NCBI GenBank assembly: GCA_050633365.1 | Contig: JBOEGJ010000001.1 | Location: 1-64,000, forward strand | From: Pseudomaricurvus sp050633365 | GTDB taxonomy: Bacteria > Pseudomonadota > Gammaproteobacteria > Pseudomonadales > Cellvibrionaceae | DNA: 64,000 nt | Direction of reading: 5' to 3' | Shown: positions 1 through 8,559 of the stretch, in pieces | Layout: every line of letters starts with the position of its first letter | Position numbering within the stretch: position 1 is the first letter of the stretch | Made by a program: the position numbers and the translations under genes | The notes under the pieces: model-generated | Databases searched by the model: none | What the model was told of the DNA's origin: nothing | The model's input: the letters and a program-made list of their open reading frames with translations, nothing else

Positions 1-81
1 GTTAAAGCGGGGGATGTTCAACACGTTTCGGAGCCTTCTTGTTAATTCGGCATCCAATTCATCGTACTCTAAAATACCCAT
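1..81 (-). CDS. Possible 5' end of an unknown gene cut by the window edge
   Basis: An ATG at 79-81 opens a frame of 27 codons that is still open at base 1. It starts MGILEYDELDAELTRRLRN and is charged and helical in character. No clear Shine-Dalgarno sequence precedes it, and no family can be recognised from so short a piece. It could equally be chance; the sequence left of the window would decide. Confidence 0.3.
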   Translation of the reverse strand, partial: MGILEYDELDAELTRRLRNVLNIPRFN

Positions 82-554
82 TTAAATCAGTGAACTACAG
101 CGGAGTAATACGGGAGGTAAGGCAGAAGCGAGCCTATCCGATGTGCTCTGAAGTTCAATCCGTAGCTGCCCATACTATCTACTAATCGATAAAAATCAAC
201 AACTTAGAGATAGAAAACCGAATTATGAAGAACTGAATTCTATTGAACACGGAAATACCGTATTCAATAGAATTACAAGGCACGTAAAGTAACTTTAAGA
301 ATGATGCAGATTCCGGGGATTTGATTGAAGTATCTCATAGGTGAAAAGCTGGAATTTTCATCGAAAAATTAATATGTGAGTACGAAGAAGCTCAAATGAA
401 ATGCGCGAATGAAGATAATGTAAATTCATATCGAACTGATGAGCCCAACAACAGAATAACCCACTCCGTTTACAACAAAACCCCAAAACCAAAAACGGCC
501 AACAAGATCAAAGCCTGCCAACCGCTTCACCAAGCCCACAAAAAGTAAGACCTA
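82..554. other. Intergenic region downstream of urtE
   Basis: No convincing gene is seen in these 473 bases. The only strong structure is the long inverted repeat at 236-274, listed separately. No uridine-tract terminator was found directly after urtE. Confidence 0.6.
236..274. repeat. 17-bp inverted repeat with 5-base loop
   Basis: The arms 236-252 (AATTCTATTGAACACGG) and 258-274 (CCGTATTCAATAGAATT) pair along all 17 positions except one, with AAATA as the loop. In minus-strand RNA the odd pair is a G-U wobble. No T-tract follows on either strand, so it is not a standard terminator. It could be an RNA-processing hairpin at the end of the urt transcript or a remnant repeat. Confidence 0.6.
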
Positions 555-1250
555 TTAAACCGACAAATGCTGCCTAATCAGCTCATCACTCAAATTGACC
601 ATCTTATCGCCAGCCACCACTCGTCCACGCTCCATCAACCGAAACTCCTGCCCAATACGCCGAGCAAACCCCAACTTCTGCTCGACCAGAATAACCGTCA
701 GATTATCCTCTTCGTTCAACTGCAAGATCACATCACCAATTTGCTTAACAATGTTCGGCTGGATACCTTCGTTGGGCTCATCCAATATCAACACTTTGGG
801 ATCGGTTACCAATGCTCGGCCGATCGCAAGCTGTTGTTGCTGACCTCCAGAAAGATCACCACCGCGGCGCTGTTTCATGTCTTTCAAGACCGGGAATAAC
901 TCGTAGATTTTTTCGGGTATCTGTTTGGCGCCATCGCTACGGCAGGGTAAACCGACTTGTAGGTTTTCTTCGACCGTAAGTAGCGGGAAGATATCGCGCC
1001 CTTGGGGCACGTAGCCGATGCCCATGTAGGGGCGCGCCTCTGGGCGTAGTTTGTGTATGGCTTCGCCATCGAATTTGATGCTGCCAGAATGCACCGGCAA
1101 TAGGCCCATAAGGGTTTTTAGCAGCGTTGTTTTTCCCACCCCGTTGCGGCCCATGATGCAGGTGCGCGAGCCCTCGACGATGTCGAGGTCAACATCCCAC
1201 AAGATTTGGGTGCCGCCGTATTTTTGGTTAACTTTGTCGATCTGAATCAT
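555..1250 (-). CDS. urtE: Urea ABC transporter ATP-binding subunit UrtE
   Basis: This is the second of two ATPase subunits of the high-affinity urea importer UrtABCDE, a member of the branched-chain amino acid (HAAT) class, acting at the inner face of the inner membrane. In its 231 residues I see Walker A GRNGVGKT at about 34-41, the signature LSGGQ at about 133-137 and Walker B VLILDEP at about 153-159. The length and LivF-like compactness fit UrtE rather than UrtD. Its ATG overlaps the urtD stop (ATGA, 1247-1250), so translation is likely coupled. It is the last gene of the urt operon. The assignment rests on family features plus position between urtD and the end of a urease/urea-transport island. 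Confidence 0.95.
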   Translation of the reverse strand: MIQIDKVNQKYGGTQILWDVDLDIVEGSRTCIMGRNGVGKTTLLKTLMGLLPVHSGSIKFDGEAIHKLRPEARPYMGIGYVPQGRDIFPLLTVEENLQVGLPCRSDGAKQIPEKIYELFPVLKDMKQRRGGDLSGGQQQQLAIGRALVTDPKVLILDEPNEGIQPNIVKQIGDVILQLNEEDNLTVILVEQKLGFARRIGQEFRLMERGRVVAGDKMVNLSDELIRQHLSV

Positions 1251-2089
1251 TCTTCTCTCCCCAAATACACCTCGATCACGTCGGGGTTGTTTTGCACTTC
1301 GTCCATACTGCCTTCGGCCAAGACAGAACCTTGATGCAATACAGTCACAGTGCGGGCGATGCTACGGACAAACTCCATATCGTGTTCGACCACGATGACG
1401 GTGTGTTCTCCAGCCAGTTGTTGCAACAGCTCGCCAGTGCGCTCGCCCTCTTCGGCGGTCATGCCAGCGACGGGCTCATCGATCAATAGCAGGCGCGGCT
1501 GCGAAACCAGCAACATACCGATTTCTAGCCACTGTTTTTGCCCGTGTGACAAAGCGCCGGCAAGCAAGTTGCGCTGGCCTTTTAATCCAATGGTTTGCAG
1601 CACCGTGTCGATGCGATCGCGCTCTTCGCTGCTCAGACGTGCGGTCAGCGACGACCAAACCCCTTGATTGGTTTTTAACGAGAGTTCTAAGTTGGTGAAC
1701 ACCGATTGTTCGGCAAACACCGTGGGTTGTTGAAACTTGCGGCCGATACCCAGCTGTGCGATCTCGGGTTCACTGCGCGACAGCAGATCGAGTGTTTGGC
1801 CGAAATAGACGCTGCCCTGATCCGGTTGTGTTTTACCGGTAATGACATCCATCATGGTGGTTTTGCCCGCGCCGTTGGCGCCGATCAAACAGCGCAGCTC
1901 GCCGTCGTTCACGTAGAGGTTGAGATCGTTCAGTGCTTTAAAGCCGTCGAAGCTCACACTCACGCCTTCGACGTAAAGAATCACATCTTTGTCGACGTTG
2001 ACTTGCGCATCGGGCATTAACATTGGCCAGACTTGATCGCGGCGCATGGTTTCGCGTGTGGTCTCTAAGGCATCATTCAAAAAAGACAT
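1247..2089 (-). CDS. urtD: Urea ABC transporter ATP-binding subunit UrtD
   Basis: A 280-residue LivG-like ATPase that powers urea uptake together with UrtE. Walker A GANGAGKT lies near residues 70-77, followed by a signature of the form LSHGQKQWLEI and Walker B LLLIDEP. About 40 residues precede the ABC domain, as is usual for UrtD. The start ATG shares one base with the urtC stop (TAATG at 2089), and the stop overlaps the urtE start. This tight packing indicates one transcript from urtA to urtE. Confidence 0.95.
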   Translation of the reverse strand: MSFLNDALETTRETMRRDQVWPMLMPDAQVNVDKDVILYVEGVSVSFDGFKALNDLNLYVNDGELRCLIGANGAGKTTMMDVITGKTQPDQGSVYFGQTLDLLSRSEPEIAQLGIGRKFQQPTVFAEQSVFTNLELSLKTNQGVWSSLTARLSSEERDRIDTVLQTIGLKGQRNLLAGALSHGQKQWLEIGMLLVSQPRLLLIDEPVAGMTAEEGERTGELLQQLAGEHTVIVVEHDMEFVRSIARTVTVLHQGSVLAEGSMDEVQNNPDVIEVYLGREE

Positions 2090-3294
2090 TAGCTTGCCCC
2101 CTTCGCATTGTGGCTGATTGGCGTTTCGATATCGCTAGCCTGAGCGTCATCCTCCGACGACTGCTCTTCGGTCTTGGCAAATTTGTCTTGCGCCCATCCG
2201 GCCAAGCCTTTGGGTAAAAACAGAGTCACCCATACAAACAGCGCGCCGAGCGCAAAGATCCAACCCTCGGGCATGACCACCGAGAAACGCGACTTGGCAT
2301 AGTTGACCAAGAGCGCACCAATGACTGCACCATAAAGCGTACCGCGACCACCGACGGCCACCCACACCACCACTTCGATCGAATTGAGCGGCGAAAATTC
2401 ACCGGGGTTAATAATGCCCACTTGCGGTACGTAGAGCGCACCGGCTACGGCGGCCAACAAAGCCGAGTAAACAAACAACCACACCTTGTAGCGCTCGCTG
2501 CGATACCCCAAAAAACGGGTGCGAGGTTCACCATCGCGAATTGCCAAAACCACACGGCCCATGCGCGAGTTCATGATGAATTGACTCACCACATAAGCCA
2601 GCGCCAACATCACTGCGGTAATAACAAATAGACTGACGCGGGTACTGTCGGCCTGTAAATCAAAGCCAAGGATCTCTTTAAAGTCGGTAAGGCCGTTGTT
2701 GCCACCAAAACCCATCTCGTTGCGAAAGAAAGCCAACATCAGGGCGTAAGTGAGCGCCTGCGTCATGATCGACAGGTAAACACCGGTCACCTTGGAGCGA
2801 AACGCCAACCAGCCAAACACAAAGGCCAACAACCCAGGCACCGCCAGTGCCATCAACATGGCAAAACCAAAATTGTCCATGCCCAACCAGTACCACGGCA
2901 GTTCGGCCCAATCTAAGAACACCATAAAATCTGGTAGCTCTGGATTACCATAAACACCGCGATCGCCGATTTGACGCATTAAATACATGCCCATGCCGTA
3001 ACCGCCCAACGCAAAAAAAGCGCCATGTCCAAGGCTGAGGATGCCGCAATAACCCCAGACCACATCCACCGCCATGGCGAGCATGGCAAAACACAAATAC
3101 TTGCCCAGTAGCGTGATGGTGTAAGTGCTAACGTGAAATGCCGAATCGGCTGGCACCAACAGATTGGCCATTGAGGCCAAAAGGGTGGCGGTAAACAGCA
3201 CCAACACAAACAGCGAGGTGGGTTTAATCGGCAAGCGGTACTTGCCGACGGTGTTGCTCAGACGATTCATAGAATTACTCGAAGATGTACTCAT
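2089..3294 (-). CDS. urtC: Urea ABC transporter permease UrtC
   Basis: A LivM-type inner-membrane permease of 401 residues with about ten hydrophobic segments. It forms the urea channel with UrtB. A short polar Ser/Asn-rich N-terminus precedes the first membrane segment. The C-terminus is a charged cytoplasmic tail (about residues 365-401, rich in E, D and S). The VWGYCGILSLGHGAFFALGGYGMGMYL region is the usual permease motif. The ATG overlaps the urtB stop (ATGA, 3291-3294). Nothing in the reading frame is broken. Confidence 0.94.
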   Translation of the reverse strand: MSTSSSNSMNRLSNTVGKYRLPIKPTSLFVLVLFTATLLASMANLLVPADSAFHVSTYTITLLGKYLCFAMLAMAVDVVWGYCGILSLGHGAFFALGGYGMGMYLMRQIGDRGVYGNPELPDFMVFLDWAELPWYWLGMDNFGFAMLMALAVPGLLAFVFGWLAFRSKVTGVYLSIMTQALTYALMLAFFRNEMGFGGNNGLTDFKEILGFDLQADSTRVSLFVITAVMLALAYVVSQFIMNSRMGRVVLAIRDGEPRTRFLGYRSERYKVWLFVYSALLAAVAGALYVPQVGIINPGEFSPLNSIEVVVWVAVGGRGTLYGAVIGALLVNYAKSRFSVVMPEGWIFALGALFVWVTLFLPKGLAGWAQDKFAKTEEQSSEDDAQASDIETPISHNAKGAS

Positions 3295-5039
3295 TCTGCA
3301 GCCCTTCCCTTTTGCGGGAACAGCCCTTTGGGACGCTTCTGCATAAACAGAATGATAAAGATCAGCACAATGATGTTAGCCAATACCGCGCCCGTGGCAG
3401 GCTCTAGGAATTTGTTGGCGATGCCCAGTGAGAAACCGGCAAACAAGGTGCCCAATAAATTACCCACACCGCCAAACACCACCACCATGAACGAATCGAT
3501 AATGTAAGCCTGCCCTAGGTTCGGGCCAACGTTGGTGATTTGACTGAGTGCAACACCGGCGATACCGGCAATGCCCGAGCCCAAACCAAAGGTGAGTGCG
3601 TCGACACGATCGGTGCGAATGCCCATGGATTTTGCCATGCTGCGGTTCTGCGATACGGCGCGTACTTGCAAACCCAGCGAAGTCTTTTTCATCACCAATT
3701 GCAGTGCGGCAAATACGATAAGCGCAAAGATGAAGATGTAAATACGGCTGTAGGTGACCGATAGTACGGCGTTGATTTCGAGCGAGCCACTCATCCACTC
3801 AGGGGTGACGACGGTTTGGTTTAGCGGCGAGAAGATGGTGCGCACGGCCTGTTGCAAGATCAGACTAATGCCAAAGGTGGCCAGCAGAGTTTCTAGCGGG
3901 CGGCCATGTAGGTAGCGGATCACGCAGCGTTCGATCAATACCCCCACCAAGCCGGCAGTTAAGAAGGCCGCGGGTATTGCCACCCAAATGGAGTACTCTA
4001 AGAAGTTGGGCATCAGTTGTTGCACCACAAAGGTGGCGTAGGCGCCGATCATGATCATCTCGCCGTGAGCCATATTGATCACGCCCATCACGCCGAAAGT
4101 AATGGCCAAACCAATGGCAGCCAGTAACAACACAGAACCCAAGCTCAAACCGAAGAACAGCTGCTCAACATAGCCATAGGCGGTGACCTTACCCTCGATA
4201 CTTTGCAGGGCTTTTTGTGCGGCCGCGATGACTTGGGTATCTAGGCTCTTATCTAGAACAGAGCTATCTGCAACCGAGCTACCCGCAGCAGAGTTATCCA
4301 CAACCGCGCTATCAACTAAAGCTTGCAACTGATTTTTGACTGGAGCTTCTAAACGCCCCTCCATCACCTCGATTGCGGCGAGACGTTGATTGCGATCACT
4401 TGAAGTGGCGAGAGTGTTCATGGCCAAGGCCAAAGCAATAGAGGCTTTTACCTCGCGGTTAGTTTCGCGCGCATCCAACGCTTGCAGAGCGGCGACGTTG
4501 TCGGCGCTGAGTTTGTCGAGCATGCTCATCACGGCAATATTGCGATCATCTGCGCTGTCGGCGTTCAACGCAAGACGCGATAAGGCGCCGCGAAGATAAA
4601 CTCGCAGGCGATTGTTGACACGGATTTTTTTCACACTCTTTTTGGCAACAACACCGAGCGATTCACCACTGAAGACATCACTGGCGTTGAGGGATTTGTC
4701 TTCACCTTTGCGCACCGCGAGCAGTTGTCGATTATCGCGCTGGTAGTAGAGCGCGCCGTCGAGCATGGTTTGGAATACCGCTCGCACTCGCACATCGCCA
4801 GATTGCTCTAACTGTTCGAGTAAAGCGGCGGCTTTACTGAGTTTGGTGTGTGTGAGTTGTTCGAGTAAGGTCTCGGCACTTGTCCGCTCAGTGACATCTA
4901 CTGGAACACTGGAATTGATTTCTACGTCTTTTGAAAGCTCGGTGGAAACACTTGCCGAATTGGCCCTGGCGCCGCCACTGCCGAGCAGTAACAGAAACAG
5001 GCAGCCGACTGCCATCATTTGCTTCACTGTGAACCCCAC
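3291..5039 (-). CDS. urtB: Urea ABC transporter permease UrtB with N-terminal extension
   Basis: A 582-residue permease. A signal peptide (about 1-26, ending ARA) is followed by a roughly 250-residue soluble, helical, HEAT-like region that should be periplasmic. Then comes a LivH-type membrane domain from about residue 295 (AIGLAITFGVMGVINMAHGEMIMIGAYATFV). The extension is normal for proteobacterial UrtB and absent from the short cyanobacterial form. A Ser/Val/Asp-rich low-complexity stretch (about 243-268) links the two parts. A 178-bp gap separates it from urtA; the downstream genes overlap. The function is as urea channel subunit. Confidence 0.93.
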   Translation of the reverse strand: MGFTVKQMMAVGCLFLLLLGSGGARANSASVSTELSKDVEINSSVPVDVTERTSAETLLEQLTHTKLSKAAALLEQLEQSGDVRVRAVFQTMLDGALYYQRDNRQLLAVRKGEDKSLNASDVFSGESLGVVAKKSVKKIRVNNRLRVYLRGALSRLALNADSADDRNIAVMSMLDKLSADNVAALQALDARETNREVKASIALALAMNTLATSSDRNQRLAAIEVMEGRLEAPVKNQLQALVDSAVVDNSAAGSSVADSSVLDKSLDTQVIAAAQKALQSIEGKVTAYGYVEQLFFGLSLGSVLLLAAIGLAITFGVMGVINMAHGEMIMIGAYATFVVQQLMPNFLEYSIWVAIPAAFLTAGLVGVLIERCVIRYLHGRPLETLLATFGISLILQQAVRTIFSPLNQTVVTPEWMSGSLEINAVLSVTYSRIYIFIFALIVFAALQLVMKKTSLGLQVRAVSQNRSMAKSMGIRTDRVDALTFGLGSGIAGIAGVALSQITNVGPNLGQAYIIDSFMVVVFGGVGNLLGTLFAGFSLGIANKFLEPATGAVLANIIVLIFIILFMQKRPKGLFPQKGRAAE

Positions 5040-5217
5040 ATTTTTATTGATTACTCGATGCTCAAACGCACGTTGCGAACGCTTGTCTCTACACCTAAAA
5101 ATCCGCGAGCCTCTGCCTTCGCTAAGAAGACAGAGTGCCGCGGTAAGTTACTTCAATGAGAGAAGTTGATTGAATGTTACTTGAAAGAACACCTAAAAAA
5201 GTTACTCAACCGGTGGC

Positions 5218-6495
5218 CTACTTGCTGCCGCAGCTCTTAGTTTTGGTGTTGTAGTTGCCACATTCCACCGGGCTGGTCCAATCGGCGATCATGTCCATAG
5301 AACCCGGCAAGTAATCAGACCATGCATCGCCCGGTACCACGCCATCGGTCTCGAAAACCACTTCGAACTGACCATCTTCTTGAATCTCTCCGATCAAAAC
5401 TGGCTTAGATAGGTGATGATTTTTGTTCATCACCGCGGTACCGCCGGTGAGGTTTTTCACCTCTTGGCCAATCATAGCTTTTTCAACAGCGTCAACATCG
5501 GTAGTGCCGGCATCAACAACCGCTTGTGCCCACATTTGAAAACCAATGTAAGTGGCCTCCATCGGATCGTTGGTGACACGCTCGTCGCTCTTGATGAATG
5601 ACTTCCAATTTTCGACGAAGGCTTCGTTCGCGTCGGTTTCAACACTTTGGAAGTAGTTCCAAGCGGCCATATGACCGACCAACGGGCCAGTATCGATACC
5701 GGACAACTCTTCTTCACCCACCGAGAAGGCAATTACGGGAATGGTCTCAGAGGTTACGCCCTGGTTAGACAACTCTTTGTAGAAAGGTACGTTGGCGTCC
5801 CCATTAATGGTGGAAACAACCGCGGTCTTCTTGCCCTCGCTACCGAACTTTTTCACATCGGAAACGATACTCTGCCAATCTGAGTGGCTGAACGGGGTGT
5901 AGTTCACCATGATGTCTTTGTCGGCGACGCCTTTGGACTTCAAGTAAGCTTTCAAGATTTTGTTGGTGGTACGCGGATAAACATAATCGGTACCGGCCAA
6001 CACCCAGCGCTCAACTTCGAGCTCGTCCATTAGGTAATCTACCGCTGGGATTGCCTGCTGATTGGGCGCCGCGCCAGTGTAGAAAATATTCTTCGAAGAC
6101 TCTTCACCCTCGTACTGGACTGGGTAGAACATCAAACCGTTCAGCTCTTCCAAGACCGGCAAGGCTGATTTACGTGAAACCGAAGTCCAAGAACCAAAGA
6201 TGACATCGACTTCTTCGGTGGTGAGCAGCTCACGGGCCTTCTCAGCAAACATTGGCCAATTGGACGCCGGATCAACTACAACGGCTTCGAGCTCTTTACC
6301 CAACAAGCCGCCTTTTTTGTTTTGCTCTTCGACCATCATCAAAACGGTGTCTTTTAGGGTGGTTTCACTGATGGCCATGGAGCCAGACAGAGAATGCAGT
6401 ACGCCCACTTTGATGGTATCGCCCGCTTGTGTGGCCATAGCGGTGGCGACAGAAAGGCTGAGGGCGCTGATTTTTAGAATTTTTTTCAGGTTCAT
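5218..6495 (-). CDS. urtA: Urea-binding periplasmic protein UrtA
   Basis: Substrate-binding protein of the urea importer, 425 residues. The signal peptide (about 1-25) ends with an A-x-A type site, and the mature part begins DTIKVGVLHSLSGSMAISE, a hallmark of the amide/urea binding family (UrtA, AmiC, FmdD). The C-terminus contains a cysteine pair (VECGNYN and KSCGSK). The SD AAAGGG lies before the ATG. It is the first gene of the urt set. The upstream 190 bases contain a stem-loop and the repeat array described separately, so it may be co-transcribed with the porin at reduced level. Confidence 0.95.
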   Translation of the reverse strand: MNLKKILKISALSLSVATAMATQAGDTIKVGVLHSLSGSMAISETTLKDTVLMMVEEQNKKGGLLGKELEAVVVDPASNWPMFAEKARELLTTEEVDVIFGSWTSVSRKSALPVLEELNGLMFYPVQYEGEESSKNIFYTGAAPNQQAIPAVDYLMDELEVERWVLAGTDYVYPRTTNKILKAYLKSKGVADKDIMVNYTPFSHSDWQSIVSDVKKFGSEGKKTAVVSTINGDANVPFYKELSNQGVTSETIPVIAFSVGEEELSGIDTGPLVGHMAAWNYFQSVETDANEAFVENWKSFIKSDERVTNDPMEATYIGFQMWAQAVVDAGTTDVDAVEKAMIGQEVKNLTGGTAVMNKNHHLSKPVLIGEIQEDGQFEVVFETDGVVPGDAWSDYLPGSMDMIADWTSPVECGNYNTKTKSCGSK

Positions 6496-6533
6496 GATTA
6501 TTTCCCTTTAAAAAGTTTTTGCTCGCCCGGTTT

Positions 6534-6561
6534 GGCTTTTATGACCGGGCGGATTCAATAA
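6534..6561 (-). promoter_or_regulatory. Stem-loop in the urtA leader
   Basis: Perfect 8-bp arms CGCCCGGT (6534-6541) and ACCGGGCG (6554-6561) with a 12-base loop lie 39 bp upstream of the urtA start. Only a weak, broken T-run follows on the minus strand. It may be a partial terminator or an mRNA-stabilising hairpin separating porin and urt expression. Confidence 0.45.
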
Positions 6562-6617
6562 GTTCAGAAACAACGAATAGGTTTTAAAAGTTGGCCTTTA
6601 GACAATCACGTTTGGGA

Positions 6618-6700
6618 GGGCACTCCTTAGAATGTCACTCCTCAGACAGTCGCTCCGTAGAAGGCCGCTCCTTAGAAAGTCGCTCCTTAGAAAGTCACTA
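6618..6700 (-). repeat. 15-bp tandem repeat array at the porin stop codon
   Basis: Five consecutive 15-bp units, 6618-6692 (plus-strand consensus agtcgctccttagaa), followed by a partial unit. Read on the minus strand, each unit contains GGAG (three have AAGGAG), and most restate the last porin codons ..F-stop. The array spans the stop codon at 6687-6689, so one unit lies partly inside the gene. Confidence 0.85.
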
Positions 6701-7661
6701 GGGCTTCAACAGAGAAGGTATCGGTGTCGACGCCGGTGACTTCGTTTTCGTCCATGCGGTACTCAACAACCACCAATAGGTTGTCGCTCAGTGAAAAGCT
6801 TGGCGCGATGGTGATGCCGTTCATTTCTTCAACGGTGGCACCCGAGGCTGAGTCTTCAACTTCCCACTCGTGGTAGCGCACCGTCAGGCCGAATTTGTCG
6901 AAGGCATAGTTGGCCATCAACAAGTAGCCGTCTGATTCTGTGCCCAATGCATAGGAGTTTTCAGCTTCGTTGATTTCAGCGGCCAAGGTTAGAGGGCCTG
7001 AAGCGTAGCTTGCCCACACGTTGATTTTTTCTTTGTCTTCGTCGGTGCCGTCGATTTTGTCAGAGAGGTAGAAACCTTTAACAGTGATTTCGTCAGTTGG
7101 CATGATGGCGGCCATAAATTCGGTGGCCACTTGCTCAGAGTCACGCTCTTCTGGGTTGTCGAGATCGGTGATGGCAGAAGCCGCTAAAGCGTAACCGTCG
7201 CCACTGTACATAACCGAGACGCCCTGCTGGTAGTAGCCGTAGAAGATCGGCGCGTAACCGGTGCCAGAGAACTGGAACAAACCGGTAGGCTCTTCGGTTT
7301 CCCAGCCAGAGTAGCTCAAGAAGCGACCGGCTTTCACGGTGACGGAATCGGTGACAGCGTAGGAGATGAACGCTTGCTCGAGATCGACTTCATCGGCGGC
7401 GCCGTCTTGGTATTCAATATCGACCTGCGCAGAGAGCTTGTCATCAAAAGTGTAGAGAAAATCCAGTTCGAACTGGTCAAGACCTGAGGTAGAGCTAGAG
7501 TCGCTACCGTCGGTATCGACATTGCTGAAAGACATGTCGATGAAACCCGTCACGGCGAGCTTCTCGCTCAATTGAAAGCCGTCGTCGGCTTGAACGTTAA
7601 AGCTGCCTACTAAAGCTGTAGCCATGGCTAGACTTAGTAGTGTTTTCTTACTGTTGATCAT
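6687..7661 (-). CDS. Outer-membrane porin-like beta-barrel protein
   Basis: A 324-residue exported protein. The signal peptide MINSKKTLLSLAMATALVG.. ends at VQA, and the mature protein is acidic with alternating hydrophobic and polar strands and a terminal VTF, the classical C-terminal aromatic of barrel proteins. I chose ATG 7661 because GGGGAAG lies eight bases upstream and the signal peptide begins there; longer starts add a non-signal leader. It sits between the urease nickel permease gene and urtA, and it has a copy of the island's 16-bp motif 122 bp upstream. It is inferred to admit urea or short amides through the outer membrane, as proposed for FmdC-type porins. Its specificity is not visible. 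Confidence 0.75.
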   Translation of the reverse strand: MINSKKTLLSLAMATALVGSFNVQADDGFQLSEKLAVTGFIDMSFSNVDTDGSDSSSTSGLDQFELDFLYTFDDKLSAQVDIEYQDGAADEVDLEQAFISYAVTDSVTVKAGRFLSYSGWETEEPTGLFQFSGTGYAPIFYGYYQQGVSVMYSGDGYALAASAITDLDNPEERDSEQVATEFMAAIMPTDEITVKGFYLSDKIDGTDEDKEKINVWASYASGPLTLAAEINEAENSYALGTESDGYLLMANYAFDKFGLTVRYHEWEVEDSASGATVEEMNGITIAPSFSLSDNLLVVVEYRMDENEVTGVDTDTFSVEALVTF

Positions 7662-7775
7662 GATGTGCTTCCCCAATTGTTTAAGACCCAAGATTCAAAA
7701 AATTGTTTATCTAAGTTCAGGATCATTATTCTTCTTTTGAGAAAACACACCATTCGGCAAACGGCCCCTATTGCA

Positions 7776-7791
7776 TGCGTCAAATGACGCA
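7776..7791. promoter_or_regulatory. Candidate operator, copy 3 (porin)
   Basis: TGCGTCAAATGACGCA matches TRCGTCRAATGACGYA, shared with sites at 13512 and 14634. Here the symmetry extends to 10-bp arms (7773-7794) around an AA centre. It lies about 122 bp before the porin start. Confidence 0.6.
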
Positions 7792-7887
7792 TGCGTGTAT
7801 TTCAGGTCGTAGAAATCGAGCGTAAAAAACAAAGACAGACGTAAAGAGGAACCGAGTGGAAATAGAAATTGCACAAAGTTGAGACAC

Positions 7888-7919
7888 AAAAAAGCCCTGT
7901 ATCGAAAACTCAATACAGG
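7888..7919 (-). terminator. Rho-independent terminator after hupE/ureJ
   Basis: The stem CCTGTAT/ATACAGG (7896-7902 with 7913-7919) has a 10-base loop and is followed on the minus strand by a T-run (plus-strand A's at 7888-7893). It lies just past the stop codon at 7940, so the ure transcript should end here and the porin must have its own promoter. Confidence 0.75.
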
Positions 7920-7939
7920 ACTTTTGACGTTTCGATATT

Positions 7940-8521
7940 TTATTGGTGCAACTGAGAAGGCTTACGATTAAACATAGGCGCCGCCACAACGACCAAGCTC
8001 ATCACACAGAAAGACGCGGCCAAAAAACCAAAGCCAAAACCACTGAGAGCAGAGCCTACGGGAATCTCTAGACCGTGAGCCACGCCGTGAAACGCGGCGA
8101 AGGCCGTCATCCCCCAAGCGCTGATGCGACTTAACAGTGCGTTTTTTTGCAAACTGCGTTTACCCAGCTGTCCGACCAGTAATAACAGAGCTCCCACCAG
8201 CAGAGAGGTAGTGATTAGCATCTCGACCGCGCCAGAGCTGATGGCGTGAATACCGGCGTGTGCGCTGAAAAAGCCCACCCCCATCAATCCCACAAAGGCC
8301 AGCACCACACCCCAGCGTTGCTTGCCCTGCAGCTGCGCGGCGAGACCGCCGACCAACAACAACGCTAATAGATGATCAAGACCGAGCAGCGGATGCAAGG
8401 CGCCGGACACCAAACCGCTGAGCATCGAAGTGGTTTCGTGGCCGGGGTGGGCCAAGGCTATTGCCGGAGTCAGTGACAGTGCGGCGCCGCCGAGTAACTT
8501 CTTTTTACTGATGGAGAACAT
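7940..8521 (-). CDS. HupE/UreJ family nickel permease
   Basis: A 193-residue inner-membrane protein. A cleavable leader ends at ALA before HPGHETTSM, and about six hydrophobic segments follow. The conserved HPLLGLDHLLALLLVGGLAAQ motif, whose His/Asp residues belong to the HupE/UreJ metal-permease signature, is present. The family supplies Ni2+ for urease or NiFe hydrogenase. Its place at the end of the ure operon, 38 bp after ureG, points to urease (ureJ). A strong terminator follows. Confidence 0.88.
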   Translation of the reverse strand: MFSISKKKLLGGAALSLTPAIALAHPGHETTSMLSGLVSGALHPLLGLDHLLALLLVGGLAAQLQGKQRWGVVLAFVGLMGVGFFSAHAGIHAISSGAVEMLITTSLLVGALLLLVGQLGKRSLQKNALLSRISAWGMTAFAAFHGVAHGLEIPVGSALSGFGFGFLAASFCVMSLVVVAAPMFNRKPSQLHQ

Positions 8522-8559
8522 AGTTTCGTCCTATTGCTCTATTTTTTCACAAATGTCTT

